Positions 28,243-35,982 of a stretch of DNA of 42,883 bases are shown here, piece by piece; position 1 is the first letter of the stretch; each line of letters opens with the position of its first letter. This DNA comes from a virus. A program made the translations under genes and the position numbers. The notes beneath the pieces were generated by a model, which did no database searches, had not been told where the DNA came from, and saw only the letters and a program-made list of their open reading frames with translations. The DNA lies in IMG/VR virus record IMGVR_UViG_3300042389_001089, positions 1 through 42,883 of that record, one strand, 5' to 3'.

Positions 28243-29004
28243 TCAGAAGATCGTGCCGGTGGAGGGCTCGTCCCCCTCGTGCTTGACCTTGACTTCGCCG
28301 GCGTTGATGGACTGAGCGAATTGCTTGGCGGCCATGTAGACGCCCGCGTCTTCGACGCTGCCAATGCGCTCGATCTCCCAGCCAAACCACTTGCCCTTGT
28401 CGTTGGACTCGCCCTGCGTGGTCAGCAGGTAAATTTGGCTGTACATCGGGGGCGTGAACAGGCCGTTCTTGCCCGGGATCTTGACCGCGGCCATCATGCT
28501 GTTCCACTTGCGGCTCTTCTTGAGCTGCGTGGACTTCATGGTGATCAGCGCGGGCGACGGCACATTGTTGGCGTCCACCACCATCACGTAGTGATTGGCG
28601 GTGTTCTCGATGTAGTTGCCGTTGTCCAGGTAGTCCTTGTTGTCACCAGGCTCGCGCCGGGTCTTGGACAGGATGTCGCTGGTGGCGGGGTAGATGTGCA
28701 GCGGAGCGCCAGTGCCACTGCCGCGCGGGGCCCACTCAATGTACTGGCGCACATATGCGCAGGGGATCACACGCACGCCCTTCTTGCCATCGAAGAGCTC
28801 GTTGGTCACGGTGTTGTGGATCATCCCCGGCAGCGCGCCTTCCAGCTCGCCCACTTCAGGGCTTGTGTTGGTCAGCAGTCGCAGGAACGGCAGGGCGAAG
28901 TCGTCCTGGTTCATCCCGGCAAAGCTGTTGCCAGCGTCGTCTTCAAAGCTGGTGGCCAGCACCAGTTCGCCAGAGGTCTTTTGGGCAAGTTCGTTCTTAG
29001 CCAT
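28243..29004 (-). CDS. Putative ssDNA-binding replication protein, 253 aa
   Basis: A beta-rich protein of gp2.5-like size with blocks DFALPFLRLLTNTSPEVGEL, KGVRVIPCAYVRQYIEWAPR, NHYVMVVDANNVPSPALIT, MKSTQLKKSRKWNSMMAAV and a short acidic C-terminal tail (HEGDEPSTGTIF) ending in Phe, as in many ssDNA-binding proteins that use the tail to recruit partners. The context between the primase and a replication accessory gene supports this. It is an assignment by features and synteny, not by a catalytic motif; a general recombination mediator is the alternative. Confidence 0.6.
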   Translation of the reverse strand: MAKNELAQKTSGELVLATSFEDDAGNSFAGMNQDDFALPFLRLLTNTSPEVGELEGALPGMIHNTVTNELFDGKKGVRVIPCAYVRQYIEWAPRGSGTGAPLHIYPATSDILSKTRREPGDNKDYLDNGNYIENTANHYVMVVDANNVPSPALITMKSTQLKKSRKWNSMMAAVKIPGKNGLFTPPMYSQIYLLTTQGESNDKGKWFGWEIERIGSVEDAGVYMAAKQFAQSINAGEVKVKHEGDEPSTGTIF

Positions 29005-29024
29005 GATTCGATTTCCTTGTTTCG

Positions 29025-29579
29025 TTACGCAGATTTAATGACAGCCTTTTGGCCAATGAATACGCCAAAAAGCTCGGAGTCGATGGGCTGCCCCTTCTCG
29101 ACTCGCTCCTTTACCCAGGCCTTGAGGGTCTGGGGCTCGATCTTCTCCGTTTGCTCGACTGGGAAGCCTTGCGCACGCAGCAGATCGATTGCTCGGGCGG
29201 CCAGTGCATCTTCGTTGCGACCGAAGCGCACGGAAACCGTGTTCTTGATGATGTCGTCGAAGCCCCGCTCGCGCAGCCACTTGTAGGCTTCCGCGCGCCG
29301 CGCTTCACTGATGTTGGCGCCGTAGAACGGCTTGATGTCGATGGAAGACCCGTCGGCCATCTTGAAGGACTTCATGCCCATCTGCGACAGCGCCTCGGGA
29401 ATGGCTTCCTCAGTGAGCTTGCGGAACTGGTCCTTACGCTCCTTGAGAATGCCCTCGTGGTCCTCTATCTCTTTCTCCAACTCCTTGGCACGCTTGGCCA
29501 TGGCCGCGATGCCACTGATCTCGTCATCCTTGACCTTCAGAGCACTTGCGTCCTCTTCATACAGGTTAGTAAGACTCAT
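29025..29579 (-). CDS. Phage replication-module protein with coiled coil, 184 aa
   Basis: Begins MSLTNLYEEDASALKVKDDE, followed by a coiled coil (RAKELEKEIEDHEGILKERK, about 31-55), then FKMADGSSIDIKPFYGANIS, RRAEAYKWLRERGFDDIIKN and KIEPQTLKAWVKERVEKGQP. This layout is shared by a family of phage proteins next to replicative genes, whose function is not known. The ATG at 29579 follows AAGAAAGGAGAATC. It starts 14 bases inside the upstream 111-residue gene. Confidence 0.78.
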   Translation of the reverse strand: MSLTNLYEEDASALKVKDDEISGIAAMAKRAKELEKEIEDHEGILKERKDQFRKLTEEAIPEALSQMGMKSFKMADGSSIDIKPFYGANISEARRAEAYKWLRERGFDDIIKNTVSVRFGRNEDALAARAIDLLRAQGFPVEQTEKIEPQTLKAWVKERVEKGQPIDSELFGVFIGQKAVIKSA

Positions 29580-29901
29580 CTGATTCTCCTTTCTTGAACA
29601 AATCAACCTCCAGCGGAATGTAGCGTCTCTCACGCTTGTCCCACTTGAGGCACTTAAAGCGACCGTTGTTACGGGCCGCGGCCACCGCACAGGCAATGCC
29701 TATGGCCGATGGATCACCGATGAGCAACAAGAAGTCGTCGTCGGTAAATTTCTCTAGCTTTCGTTGGATGCGCCGTACTGTGGGCACCACTGAAAACGCG
29801 ATCTGGGCATTTGGGGGCAAGATCGTTTCGATCTGGCCATAGTCCAAAGCACTGGCGATGTTGTGCTGTGTGGTTTCGGAAACAACGTAGACCTTGGGCA
29901 C
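29566..29901 (-). CDS. Hypothetical protein, 111 aa (GTG start), first gene of leftward replication operon
   Basis: MPKVYVVSETTQHNIASALD, PPNAQIAFSVVPTVRRIQRK, DDFLLLIGDPSAIGIACAVA then KCLKWDKRERRYIPLEVDLF. Alpha/beta, with a GDPSAIG loop that resembles small phage proteins seen upstream of replication genes. GTG at 29901 is preceded by AAGAAAGGAGAAATTA. It lies about 23 bases after the expected transcription start of the promoter at 29931-29959, so it is the first gene of the operon. Confidence 0.78.
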   Translation of the reverse strand: MPKVYVVSETTQHNIASALDYGQIETILPPNAQIAFSVVPTVRRIQRKLEKFTDDDFLLLIGDPSAIGIACAVAAARNNGRFKCLKWDKRERRYIPLEVDLFKKGESDESY

Positions 29902-29929
29902 TAATTTCTCCTTTCTTGGTGAAGGCGTT

Positions 29930-29959
29930 CAGTGTACACTGCCGCTTCAGGGACTGCAA
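29930..29959 (-). promoter_or_regulatory. Leftward promoter TTGCAG-17-TACACT overlapping a perfect palindrome
   Basis: Minus strand TTGCAG (29954-29959), 17 bases, TACACT (29931-29936). The -10 lies within CAGTGTACACTG (29930-29941), a perfect 12-base palindrome, a likely operator. The 83-base gap (29902-29984) separates the leftward replication operon from the rightward helicase gene, so the palindrome could control both directions. No strong rightward -10/-35 pair is apparent. Confidence 0.7.
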
Positions 29960-29984
29960 CCCCCCTGCCAGAAAGTGAGACATC

Positions 29985-31436
29985 ATGACTAACCCTGTAA
30001 TCACGTACCCCTTCAAGAACAAGCCCTTCCTGCATCAAGCGGCTTACCTTGAGCGTTTCTGGGATCGCCCTGTGGCGGCCCTGTTTGCTGACATGGGCAC
30101 CGGCAAGAGCTTCATGCTCATCAACAACGCCGCGATGCTGTACGACCGAGGCAAGATCAACGGCCTGCTGATCGTCGCGCCCAAGGGCGTGTACCGAAAC
30201 TGGTACGGCACTGAGATCCCCAAACACATGCCCGACCATGTGATCTACCGCATGGGCCTGTGGTCTGCCTCGCCACGCAAGGCGGAGCAGGTCGCACTGG
30301 ACAAGCTGTTTGAGGTCAGCGAAGACCTGAAGATCTTGATCATGAACATCGAGGCATTCAGCACGCAAAAGGGGTTCAAGTTTGCCCAGCGGTTCCTGCT
30401 GGTGCATGACGCGATGATGGCCATCGACGAGAGCACGACCATCAAGACGCCCAACTCCATGCGCAGCAAGAACACCGAAAAGGTGGGCATCGCCGCGCGG
30501 TACCGGAGGATTATGACGGGCTCGCCGATCACCAAAAGCCCGATGGATCTGTACCAGCAGTGCGCTTTCCTGTCCGACGACTGCCTGGATTGCCCGTCGT
30601 ACTACAGCTTCCAGGCGCGGTACGCGGTCACCATAGAGCGGCAGTTGTCCTCGCACAGCTTCAAGCAGATCGTGGGCTACCGCCACCTGGACGAGCTCAA
30701 GACCAAGATTGATCGGTTTGCGTTCCGCGTCAAGAAGGAAGAGTGCTTGGACCTGCCCGACAAGCTTTACGTCAAACGGGAGGTGGACCTGACGGATGAG
30801 CAGGTGAACGCCTACAACCAGATGCGTACGCTGGCCCTGGCGCAGTTCGACACGGGCATCGTGAGCACGGTCAACGCCCTGACGCAGCTCATGCGGCTGC
30901 ACCAGATCGTCTGTGGCCACGTCAAGCTGGACGACGGCACCGTGCGGCCCCTGGCCAACAAGCGGGTGGATGAGCTCCTGGCCATCGTCGAGGAAACCGA
31001 CGGCAAGATGATCATCTGGGCCAACTACCGGCATGACATCGAGGCCATCAAGCTCGCCTTGCAGAAGGAGTACGGCATGAACTCCGTGGCGACCTACTAC
31101 GGGGACACGTCGGCCGACGAGCGGCAGGAAATCGTCACCCGATTCCAAGACGATCAAGATGAGCTGCGCTTCTTTGTTGGTAATCCGAGCACCGGTGGGT
31201 ATGGCCTGACGCTGACCGCGGCCAACGTCGTCGTGTACTACAGCAACAGCTTTGACCTGGAAAAGCGGCTGCAGTCCGAGGACCGGGCGCACCGCATTGG
31301 CCAGACCAAGAACGTGACCTACATCGACCTGATTGCGGTGAACACCGTGGACGAAAAGATCGTCCGGGCGCTGCGCGAGAAGATCAACATCGCCACGCAA
31401 GTGCTGGGCGAAGACATCAAGGAGTGGCTGATTTGA
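29985..31436 (+). CDS. SNF2-family SF2 helicase/ATPase, 483 aa
   Basis: SNF2-type DNA translocase: ALFADMGTGKSFMLIN (Walker A 37-42), LLIVAPKGVYRNW (Ia), MMAIDESTTIKTPNS (motif II DEST), MTGSPITKSPMDLY (III), MIIWANYRHDIEAIKLAL (IV), GNPSTGGYGLTLTAANVVVY (V), RLQSEDRAHRIGQTKNVTYI (VI). The product could remodel or unwind DNA in phage replication or recombination. It is short for the family (no accessory domains). It is divergent from the other replication genes and shares a stop/start overlap with the exonuclease gene. AAAGTGAGACATC precedes the ATG. Confidence 0.94.
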   Translation: MTNPVITYPFKNKPFLHQAAYLERFWDRPVAALFADMGTGKSFMLINNAAMLYDRGKINGLLIVAPKGVYRNWYGTEIPKHMPDHVIYRMGLWSASPRKAEQVALDKLFEVSEDLKILIMNIEAFSTQKGFKFAQRFLLVHDAMMAIDESTTIKTPNSMRSKNTEKVGIAARYRRIMTGSPITKSPMDLYQQCAFLSDDCLDCPSYYSFQARYAVTIERQLSSHSFKQIVGYRHLDELKTKIDRFAFRVKKEECLDLPDKLYVKREVDLTDEQVNAYNQMRTLALAQFDTGIVSTVNALTQLMRLHQIVCGHVKLDDGTVRPLANKRVDELLAIVEETDGKMIIWANYRHDIEAIKLALQKEYGMNSVATYYGDTSADERQEIVTRFQDDQDELRFFVGNPSTGGYGLTLTAANVVVYYSNSFDLEKRLQSEDRAHRIGQTKNVTYIDLIAVNTVDEKIVRALREKINIATQVLGEDIKEWLI

Positions 31437-32170
31437 ACCGTCTAATCCCCCTGAACGCCCGCTACAGCTACGAGCGCCTGGAGCGCAACGACAACAGCCC
31501 TGGCGGGCGCACCTACGGCCCCGACAAGCTGCCCAGCGTCACCACCATCCTGTCCGCGACCAAGGACAAGGCCGCGCTGGATGCCTGGGTGGCGCGCGTG
31601 GGCGAGGCAGAGGCCGAGCGCATCCGCAACGAGGCGGCCACTGTGGGCACCCACATGCACAGCGTGGTCGAGCACCTGCTGCTCAACGAGCCGCTGCCGG
31701 CGCCCCAGTCGTGGCTGCAGACCAAGGGCTACTGGATGGGCTACAAGCTCATCGAGGCGTTCTTCCCGAACGTCCAAGAGGTCTGGGGCGCGGAAATTCC
31801 GCTGCACTACCCGGGCAAGTACGCAGGCACCTCAGACTGCATTGGCGTGTACCGGCATGCGGAGTCCATCATCGACTTCAAGCAGGCCAACAAAATGAAG
31901 CAGCGGGCGTGGATTGAGGACTACTTTGTCCAGTTGGCCGCCTACGCAGCCGCGCACAACGCCGTGCATGGCACCAAGATCCGCCAGGGCATCATCCTGA
32001 TGGTCAGCCAGGATGGCCAGACGCAGGAGTTTGTGACCTGCAGCCGCGAGTTTGACGGCTACAAGGACCAGTGGATGCGGCGGGTGGACGATTACCTGGC
32101 CAAGAAAAAAGCCCCGGCAGAACCGGGGCCAAAAGACTTGACGTCTAGAGGAGAAAACACAGACACATGA
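31433..32170 (+). CDS. Cas4/RecB-like PD-(D/E)XK exonuclease, 245 aa (TTG start)
   Basis: Motifs: GTHMHSVVEHLL (N-terminal H), YAGTSDCIGVYRHAESIIDF (D at 'TSD', then IIDFKQA with D-x-K), and WIEDYFVQLAAYAAAH (Q-x-x-x-Y). This is the core of RecB/Cas4-type phage exonucleases that resect DNA for recombination. TTG at 31433 is chosen since AAGGAG lies eight bases upstream and the codon overlaps the SNF2 stop; a GTG at 31424 is too close to that site. The C-terminal last 15 residues are encoded by a sequence that also forms a minus-strand terminator. Confidence 0.88.
   Translation: MNRLIPLNARYSYERLERNDNSPGGRTYGPDKLPSVTTILSATKDKAALDAWVARVGEAEAERIRNEAATVGTHMHSVVEHLLLNEPLPAPQSWLQTKGYWMGYKLIEAFFPNVQEVWGAEIPLHYPGKYAGTSDCIGVYRHAESIIDFKQANKMKQRAWIEDYFVQLAAYAAAHNAVHGTKIRQGIILMVSQDGQTQEFVTCSREFDGYKDQWMRRVDDYLAKKKAPAEPGPKDLTSRGENTDT
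32105..32129 (-). terminator. Strong terminator of the right-hand virion operon, inside the exonuclease gene
   Basis: Minus strand: GCCCCGG - TTCTG - CCGGGGC (32111-32129) followed by TTTTTT (32105-32110). A perfect seven-pair GC stem plus T tract ends leftward transcription of the late genes before it would run antisense through the exonuclease and helicase. Read on the plus strand it encodes the C-terminal AEPGP part of the exonuclease and has no T tract, so it acts in one direction only. Confidence 0.9.
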
Positions 32171-32216
32171 CTGCGAGCTGCCTCGCGGTTCAATGATACG
32201 CCCGCGCCGCGGGCCG

Positions 32217-32375
32217 TCAACCCTTTTTCGCGGCGCGCATGTTGTCCACAAGGTTGGGGTAGGGCCGGCCAGCGGCCTTGGCCATCTTCTTAGCGGCTGC
32301 CTTTTTGGCCGGAGCCAATTTCTTCGGCGCGCCCAGGCCCTTGGGCCGGGGCTTGTCCCAGACTTCCTTTTTCAT
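32217..32375 (-). CDS. Small Lys/Ala-rich basic protein, 52 aa
   Basis: Reads MKKEVWDKPRPKGLGAPKKL, APAKKAAAKKMAKAAGRPYP, NLVDNMRAAKKG. Its stop is at 32217 and its ATG overlaps the stop of the ferritin-like gene (ATGA). The AKKAAAKKMAKAAGRPYPNL pattern is shared by small proteins of other phages near virion genes and looks like a DNA-binding, histone-like tail. A minus-strand terminator follows. Function unknown; possibly packaged with the DNA. Confidence 0.78.
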   Translation of the reverse strand: MKKEVWDKPRPKGLGAPKKLAPAKKAAAKKMAKAAGRPYPNLVDNMRAAKKG

Positions 32376-32752
32376 TTCAGGTTCCTCAGTTTGTACAGGG
32401 TGGAAAGGTACAACTCGATGGCCGAGTCGATGAGGTTTTGCAGGGGCGTGTCATCTTTCTCGCACGCTTCATAGCGACCCTCTTCGATCATGTCCATGTG
32501 ATCTTCGAGCAGGTCGTCGATGTTGTCCTTGGTGGGCGCCTTGGACGGCTCCATGAACGGGATGGCATCCAGCGAGCCGTAGCGGCCCATGTAGGCCTCG
32601 GCAATCTTGTCTGCGTGGTCCACGATCCCGTCGTAGAAGTCCCCCAGCGCCATGTGCTGGGAGAAACTGCCAGGCCCTTTGGTGGACCAATGAACGCGAT
32701 GCGCAACCTCACGGCTGAGAAACATCACGGCGAGAAGCTTTTCTGCTGTCAT
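32372..32752 (-). CDS. DUF5856-type ferritin-like/Dps-like protein, 126 aa
   Basis: Starts MTAEKLLAVMFLSREVAHRV, with HWSTKGPGSFSQHMALGDFY and DGIVDHADKIAEAYMGRYGS, the helical H-W...H...D...E arrangement of phage DUF5856/Dps-like helical-bundle proteins. Known ferritin-like folds bind metals or DNA; whether this member does is not known. A second helical pair (DLLEDHMDMIEEG, LIDSAIELYLSTLYKLRN) completes a four-helix bundle. Three bases separate it from the 1071-residue gene. Confidence 0.8.
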   Translation of the reverse strand: MTAEKLLAVMFLSREVAHRVHWSTKGPGSFSQHMALGDFYDGIVDHADKIAEAYMGRYGSLDAIPFMEPSKAPTKDNIDDLLEDHMDMIEEGRYEACEKDDTPLQNLIDSAIELYLSTLYKLRNLK

Positions 32753-32755
32753 AAC

Positions 32756-35700
32756 TTACCCCGAACGCGGCTGCATGGCCATCAGTGAGCTGATGGGATC
32801 TTGAGGGAACAAAGCTTGGTACATGTCTCCGGAAGCGGCACTGGTCTTCTGGCCACCGCCTGCGGGCGCTGGAGCTGGAGCTGAAGCAGGAGCAGCTACC
32901 GGAGTAATGGGCGGAACCCCACGGGTAGGCGGCGCGGACTGGCGCGGGGGCTGAGTCGGGCGCTGACGCTCCACCGGCGGCTGGTTGATAGCCGCGTCGA
33001 GGTAGTTCAGCATCGACGCAGGCAGCACGCCAGAGGACACCATGCGCGACGTGATATCGCGCGCCAGGCCCAGACTTTGGGCGTTGCTGGTGGGCTGCTT
33101 GAGCATCAGCGCCAGCAGCGTGGGGTCCCGCATGGCCTGCTCCATAGCGGCGCGGGTCATGCCAGCAGGCATCTTGTCGAAGATGCTGCGCATTGCCTTA
33201 GAGCCGGCGGATGCCGCGATCAGCGTGCCGGGGCCACTGCCGCCTGCCGCAGTCGAACCAACCTTAGAACCAATCACCCTAAGCGCCAGGTCTGTCACGA
33301 TGCCACTGCCCTGAATCACTGAGTCCAGTGTTTGGCGGTTGGCCATCGCATCTTCCACCTGCATCATCGCCTTGGTCAATTGGCCAATGTTTTTCACTTC
33401 ACCAAAGTCCATCATGCCGTTGCTGCGCATCAACGTCACAAGCGAAGGCTTGTTAGGAGCCAACGGGGCGAACATGACATCACGGAATGCGCCCGGGTCA
33501 AACTTGTCAACGCCGCCCGCCTTTGTAAAAGCGTAGTCCAGGATAGTGGCCTTGAGGCCGTCCACTGCGGTCTGGCCACCGCTTTGCGCCAGTTGCACCA
33601 GCCGGCGCATGCCCTGCACCGGCGAACGGCTGTTGAGCACGTCCACCACCGCATTGGTCGGGTTCTCGCCGCCCTTGAGCACCTGTGCAAAAGCGGTTTG
33701 GTTGCGCAGCGTAGTGTTTAGCTTGCTGTTTTCTGCTGCCACCTGCTTCAACGCAAGCTCTGCCTTAACCGCATCCGTCATGTCGTTGGTCAGGCCCAGC
33801 TTGTCCAGCATCACTTTGTTTTCATCGACAAATGTCTGCAGTTGGCGCGGGTTGACGCGGCCGGTGACTGGATCCACCGCCCGAGCGGCCAAGAGGCGCA
33901 TGATTCGCGTTTGAGCGTCCTGAATGGACACTACGCTTTGGTCTGCCATGTCCGCCTGGGGCTTGAGCATCAAAGCTTGGTCGCTGTTGCGGCCGAATCG
34001 CTGCACCGCCTGGTCGTACTGAGTACGGGCGAAGCGAACGGCATCTTCAATCTCGTTCATCCGCATCGCAGTCACGTCCGCGTTTTGGCCAAACGCGCGG
34101 GTAACAAGAACTTCCGCCGGCAGCCGCTCAGCCCCGGTCCGCGCGACATCGCCCTGGATGGTCGCTGTCTTACCAAAGGTGCGGGTGAACGTGTCGTTGA
34201 GCGCGCGTGAGAAGTCGCGGGCCGCGTCAAACGCCGGGTTCTTCAGCGTGTTGAGGTCTGTCAACATGGCGTCGGCCAACGCGCTGTAGAGGTTGGCGTC
34301 GCCTACTTCACCCTTGCCCGCAGCATCACGTGCCAGCCCTAAAAGGGTTGAGCGATAGTTGATTAAGTGGTTGACTTGTACATCTTTGGCTTTATAGGAC
34401 TTAGGAAGCGTAATCTGACCAGTCTGAATGTACTCAGGGGTGTTTTTAGCGGCGTCATATGCCAAGACGGTTCCCCGAGTAGCCCCCAAATCCTGCATGA
34501 TGTCCTGCACCACCTTTGGGATTACCGTATTAAAAGCTGCAGGCCCTTTCTCAGACGCATACCTAAGATAGGTGTTGTACGTCTCTGACGCAGCAAGGGT
34601 AGGGGGTTCCATGACCGTCCGCTTGAACGTGTGCATTGGCCACTTACCCGTTTTGTCAAAAATCCGCTGGGCCTCAATGCCCTCCATTCCAATCTTTTCG
34701 GTAATCTCACGAGCCACGGGCATCGTGGCCTGGCGCAGCGCCTCTTCCCACAACATGCTTTCTGCGTCACGGGCGTTCTGCAGCGCCAGGGTGGTTTCAG
34801 TCTTGACGATGTCGCCAATCTGCGCACGAGCGGCAGGCGTGTCCTGCTTGATCTTGACGATTTTGCGAGCCGCATTGGCATCAGCTGTGGCCAAACGCGC
34901 ATCCAAGGCTTGGGTAAAGAGCTGGTTGCGCATCTCCGCCACGCGAGTCAAGGCCTCGGGCGTGCCCACTTCCTTGAGCCGCTCCATCAGCAGGCCGTAG
35001 GCCCGCAGGGCTTCTCTGCCCTGCGCCTCGGTGTCGGCAGCAAACTTCAGGTTCATGTTGCCCAGCGTGCGCTCTACTTCGGTCAGCACCAGGCTGCCGG
35101 TCTTCTGCGCAGACGTCGGCGTGGAAACACTGCCCGGCAGCGGCTTCTCCAACATCCGGATCAGCTTGGGGATGTCCTCGCCCTGTTCTTCCAGGATTTT
35201 CTGGAGCTGAGCCGCTGCTGCGTTTTGGGCCTTGATGTCTGCCCCTGCTCGGGCAGAAGCAAGCATGTCCTTGGCCATGTTGTAGCCGTTGAAGAACAGT
35301 CGCGTAGGCGTGAACACGCCGGCGGTGAGCTCAGCCGCGAGCCGCGTTCCTTTGGCCTCGGGGTCAATTGCGTAGACCGTGCCGCCTGCAATCCCTGCAG
35401 CGCCCCCCGCCAGCGTTTCGCCTGCGAGGAAGGTGGCAGGGGTCTTGCGCGCGGTTTCGCCAATTTGGGAGATGAACCGCGAGACGCGATTACCGGTCAT
35501 CACCGGCAGGGAGAACATCCAGGGCGCTGCTGCGATGGACTGCCCAAAGGTAGTCCCACCTTCGCGATACGGCGCCACTTCCGGGCGCATGCGGGCGTTG
35601 TACTCGTCGAACATCAGCGCGTCGAGCGCCTCTGCCCCAAGCAAGCCCAATCCAGCCCCGCCTACTGTGCCCAGCACCGGCAACGCAATCTTGCCCGGTC

Positions 35701-35971
35701 CCGGCACCAGCGGAGACGCAGCCAAACGCAGCCCAGCTTCCGCGCCCATGCGCGCGCCGGCCATAACGGAAGTGCCCTTGGCCGCGCCTTGGCCCGCGCC
35801 CACCGCAATGGCTTCTGCTTTCTCGCCGGCCGTGGGGTAGAACGGCACCCCAAGATCCTCAACAGACTGCGTCGGAGCAGCACCTTCCGCCGTAGGCGAA
35901 GGGGGCACCACCCCGGACACCGGGGCGGACTGTTTGCGAATGGCCTCAAGCTCAGCTGCGGTCAATGCCAT
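32756..35971 (-). CDS. Large internal virion/ejection protein, 1071 aa
   Basis: A very large structural-type protein. After a short N-terminal helix (LTAAELEAIRKQ) and a disordered Pro/Ser part, residues about 55-115 and 170-200 are glycine-zipper membrane-like (GAGQGAAKGTSVMAGARMGA, LGTVGGAGLGLLGAEALDA, FLAGETLAGGAAGIAGGTVY). A long mainly helical body follows (about 240-950), and the end is Pro/Ala-rich (GGVPPITPVAAPASAPAPAP) and closes DPISSLMAMQPRSG. Such proteins in podoviruses are ejected to form a channel across the cell envelope. No catalytic motif is seen. Family not named; role inferred from size, segment types and position. Confidence 0.72.
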   Translation of the reverse strand: MALTAAELEAIRKQSAPVSGVVPPSPTAEGAAPTQSVEDLGVPFYPTAGEKAEAIAVGAGQGAAKGTSVMAGARMGAEAGLRLAASPLVPGPGKIALPVLGTVGGAGLGLLGAEALDALMFDEYNARMRPEVAPYREGGTTFGQSIAAAPWMFSLPVMTGNRVSRFISQIGETARKTPATFLAGETLAGGAAGIAGGTVYAIDPEAKGTRLAAELTAGVFTPTRLFFNGYNMAKDMLASARAGADIKAQNAAAAQLQKILEEQGEDIPKLIRMLEKPLPGSVSTPTSAQKTGSLVLTEVERTLGNMNLKFAADTEAQGREALRAYGLLMERLKEVGTPEALTRVAEMRNQLFTQALDARLATADANAARKIVKIKQDTPAARAQIGDIVKTETTLALQNARDAESMLWEEALRQATMPVAREITEKIGMEGIEAQRIFDKTGKWPMHTFKRTVMEPPTLAASETYNTYLRYASEKGPAAFNTVIPKVVQDIMQDLGATRGTVLAYDAAKNTPEYIQTGQITLPKSYKAKDVQVNHLINYRSTLLGLARDAAGKGEVGDANLYSALADAMLTDLNTLKNPAFDAARDFSRALNDTFTRTFGKTATIQGDVARTGAERLPAEVLVTRAFGQNADVTAMRMNEIEDAVRFARTQYDQAVQRFGRNSDQALMLKPQADMADQSVVSIQDAQTRIMRLLAARAVDPVTGRVNPRQLQTFVDENKVMLDKLGLTNDMTDAVKAELALKQVAAENSKLNTTLRNQTAFAQVLKGGENPTNAVVDVLNSRSPVQGMRRLVQLAQSGGQTAVDGLKATILDYAFTKAGGVDKFDPGAFRDVMFAPLAPNKPSLVTLMRSNGMMDFGEVKNIGQLTKAMMQVEDAMANRQTLDSVIQGSGIVTDLALRVIGSKVGSTAAGGSGPGTLIAASAGSKAMRSIFDKMPAGMTRAAMEQAMRDPTLLALMLKQPTSNAQSLGLARDITSRMVSSGVLPASMLNYLDAAINQPPVERQRPTQPPRQSAPPTRGVPPITPVAAPASAPAPAPAGGGQKTSAASGDMYQALFPQDPISSLMAMQPRSG

Positions 35972-35982
35972 GATGTCTCCAA

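Noticed and set aside
29901-31400. 499-codon open frame on the minus strand
   Set aside because: Antisense shadow of the SNF2 helicase, whose motifs are all intact on the plus strand.
32188-32220. Plus-strand terminator after the exonuclease (GCCCGC-GCC-GCGGGC, then CCTTTTT)
   Set aside because: The T tract is more than ten bases from the stem, so I do not call it a terminator; it may still weakly end rightward transcription.
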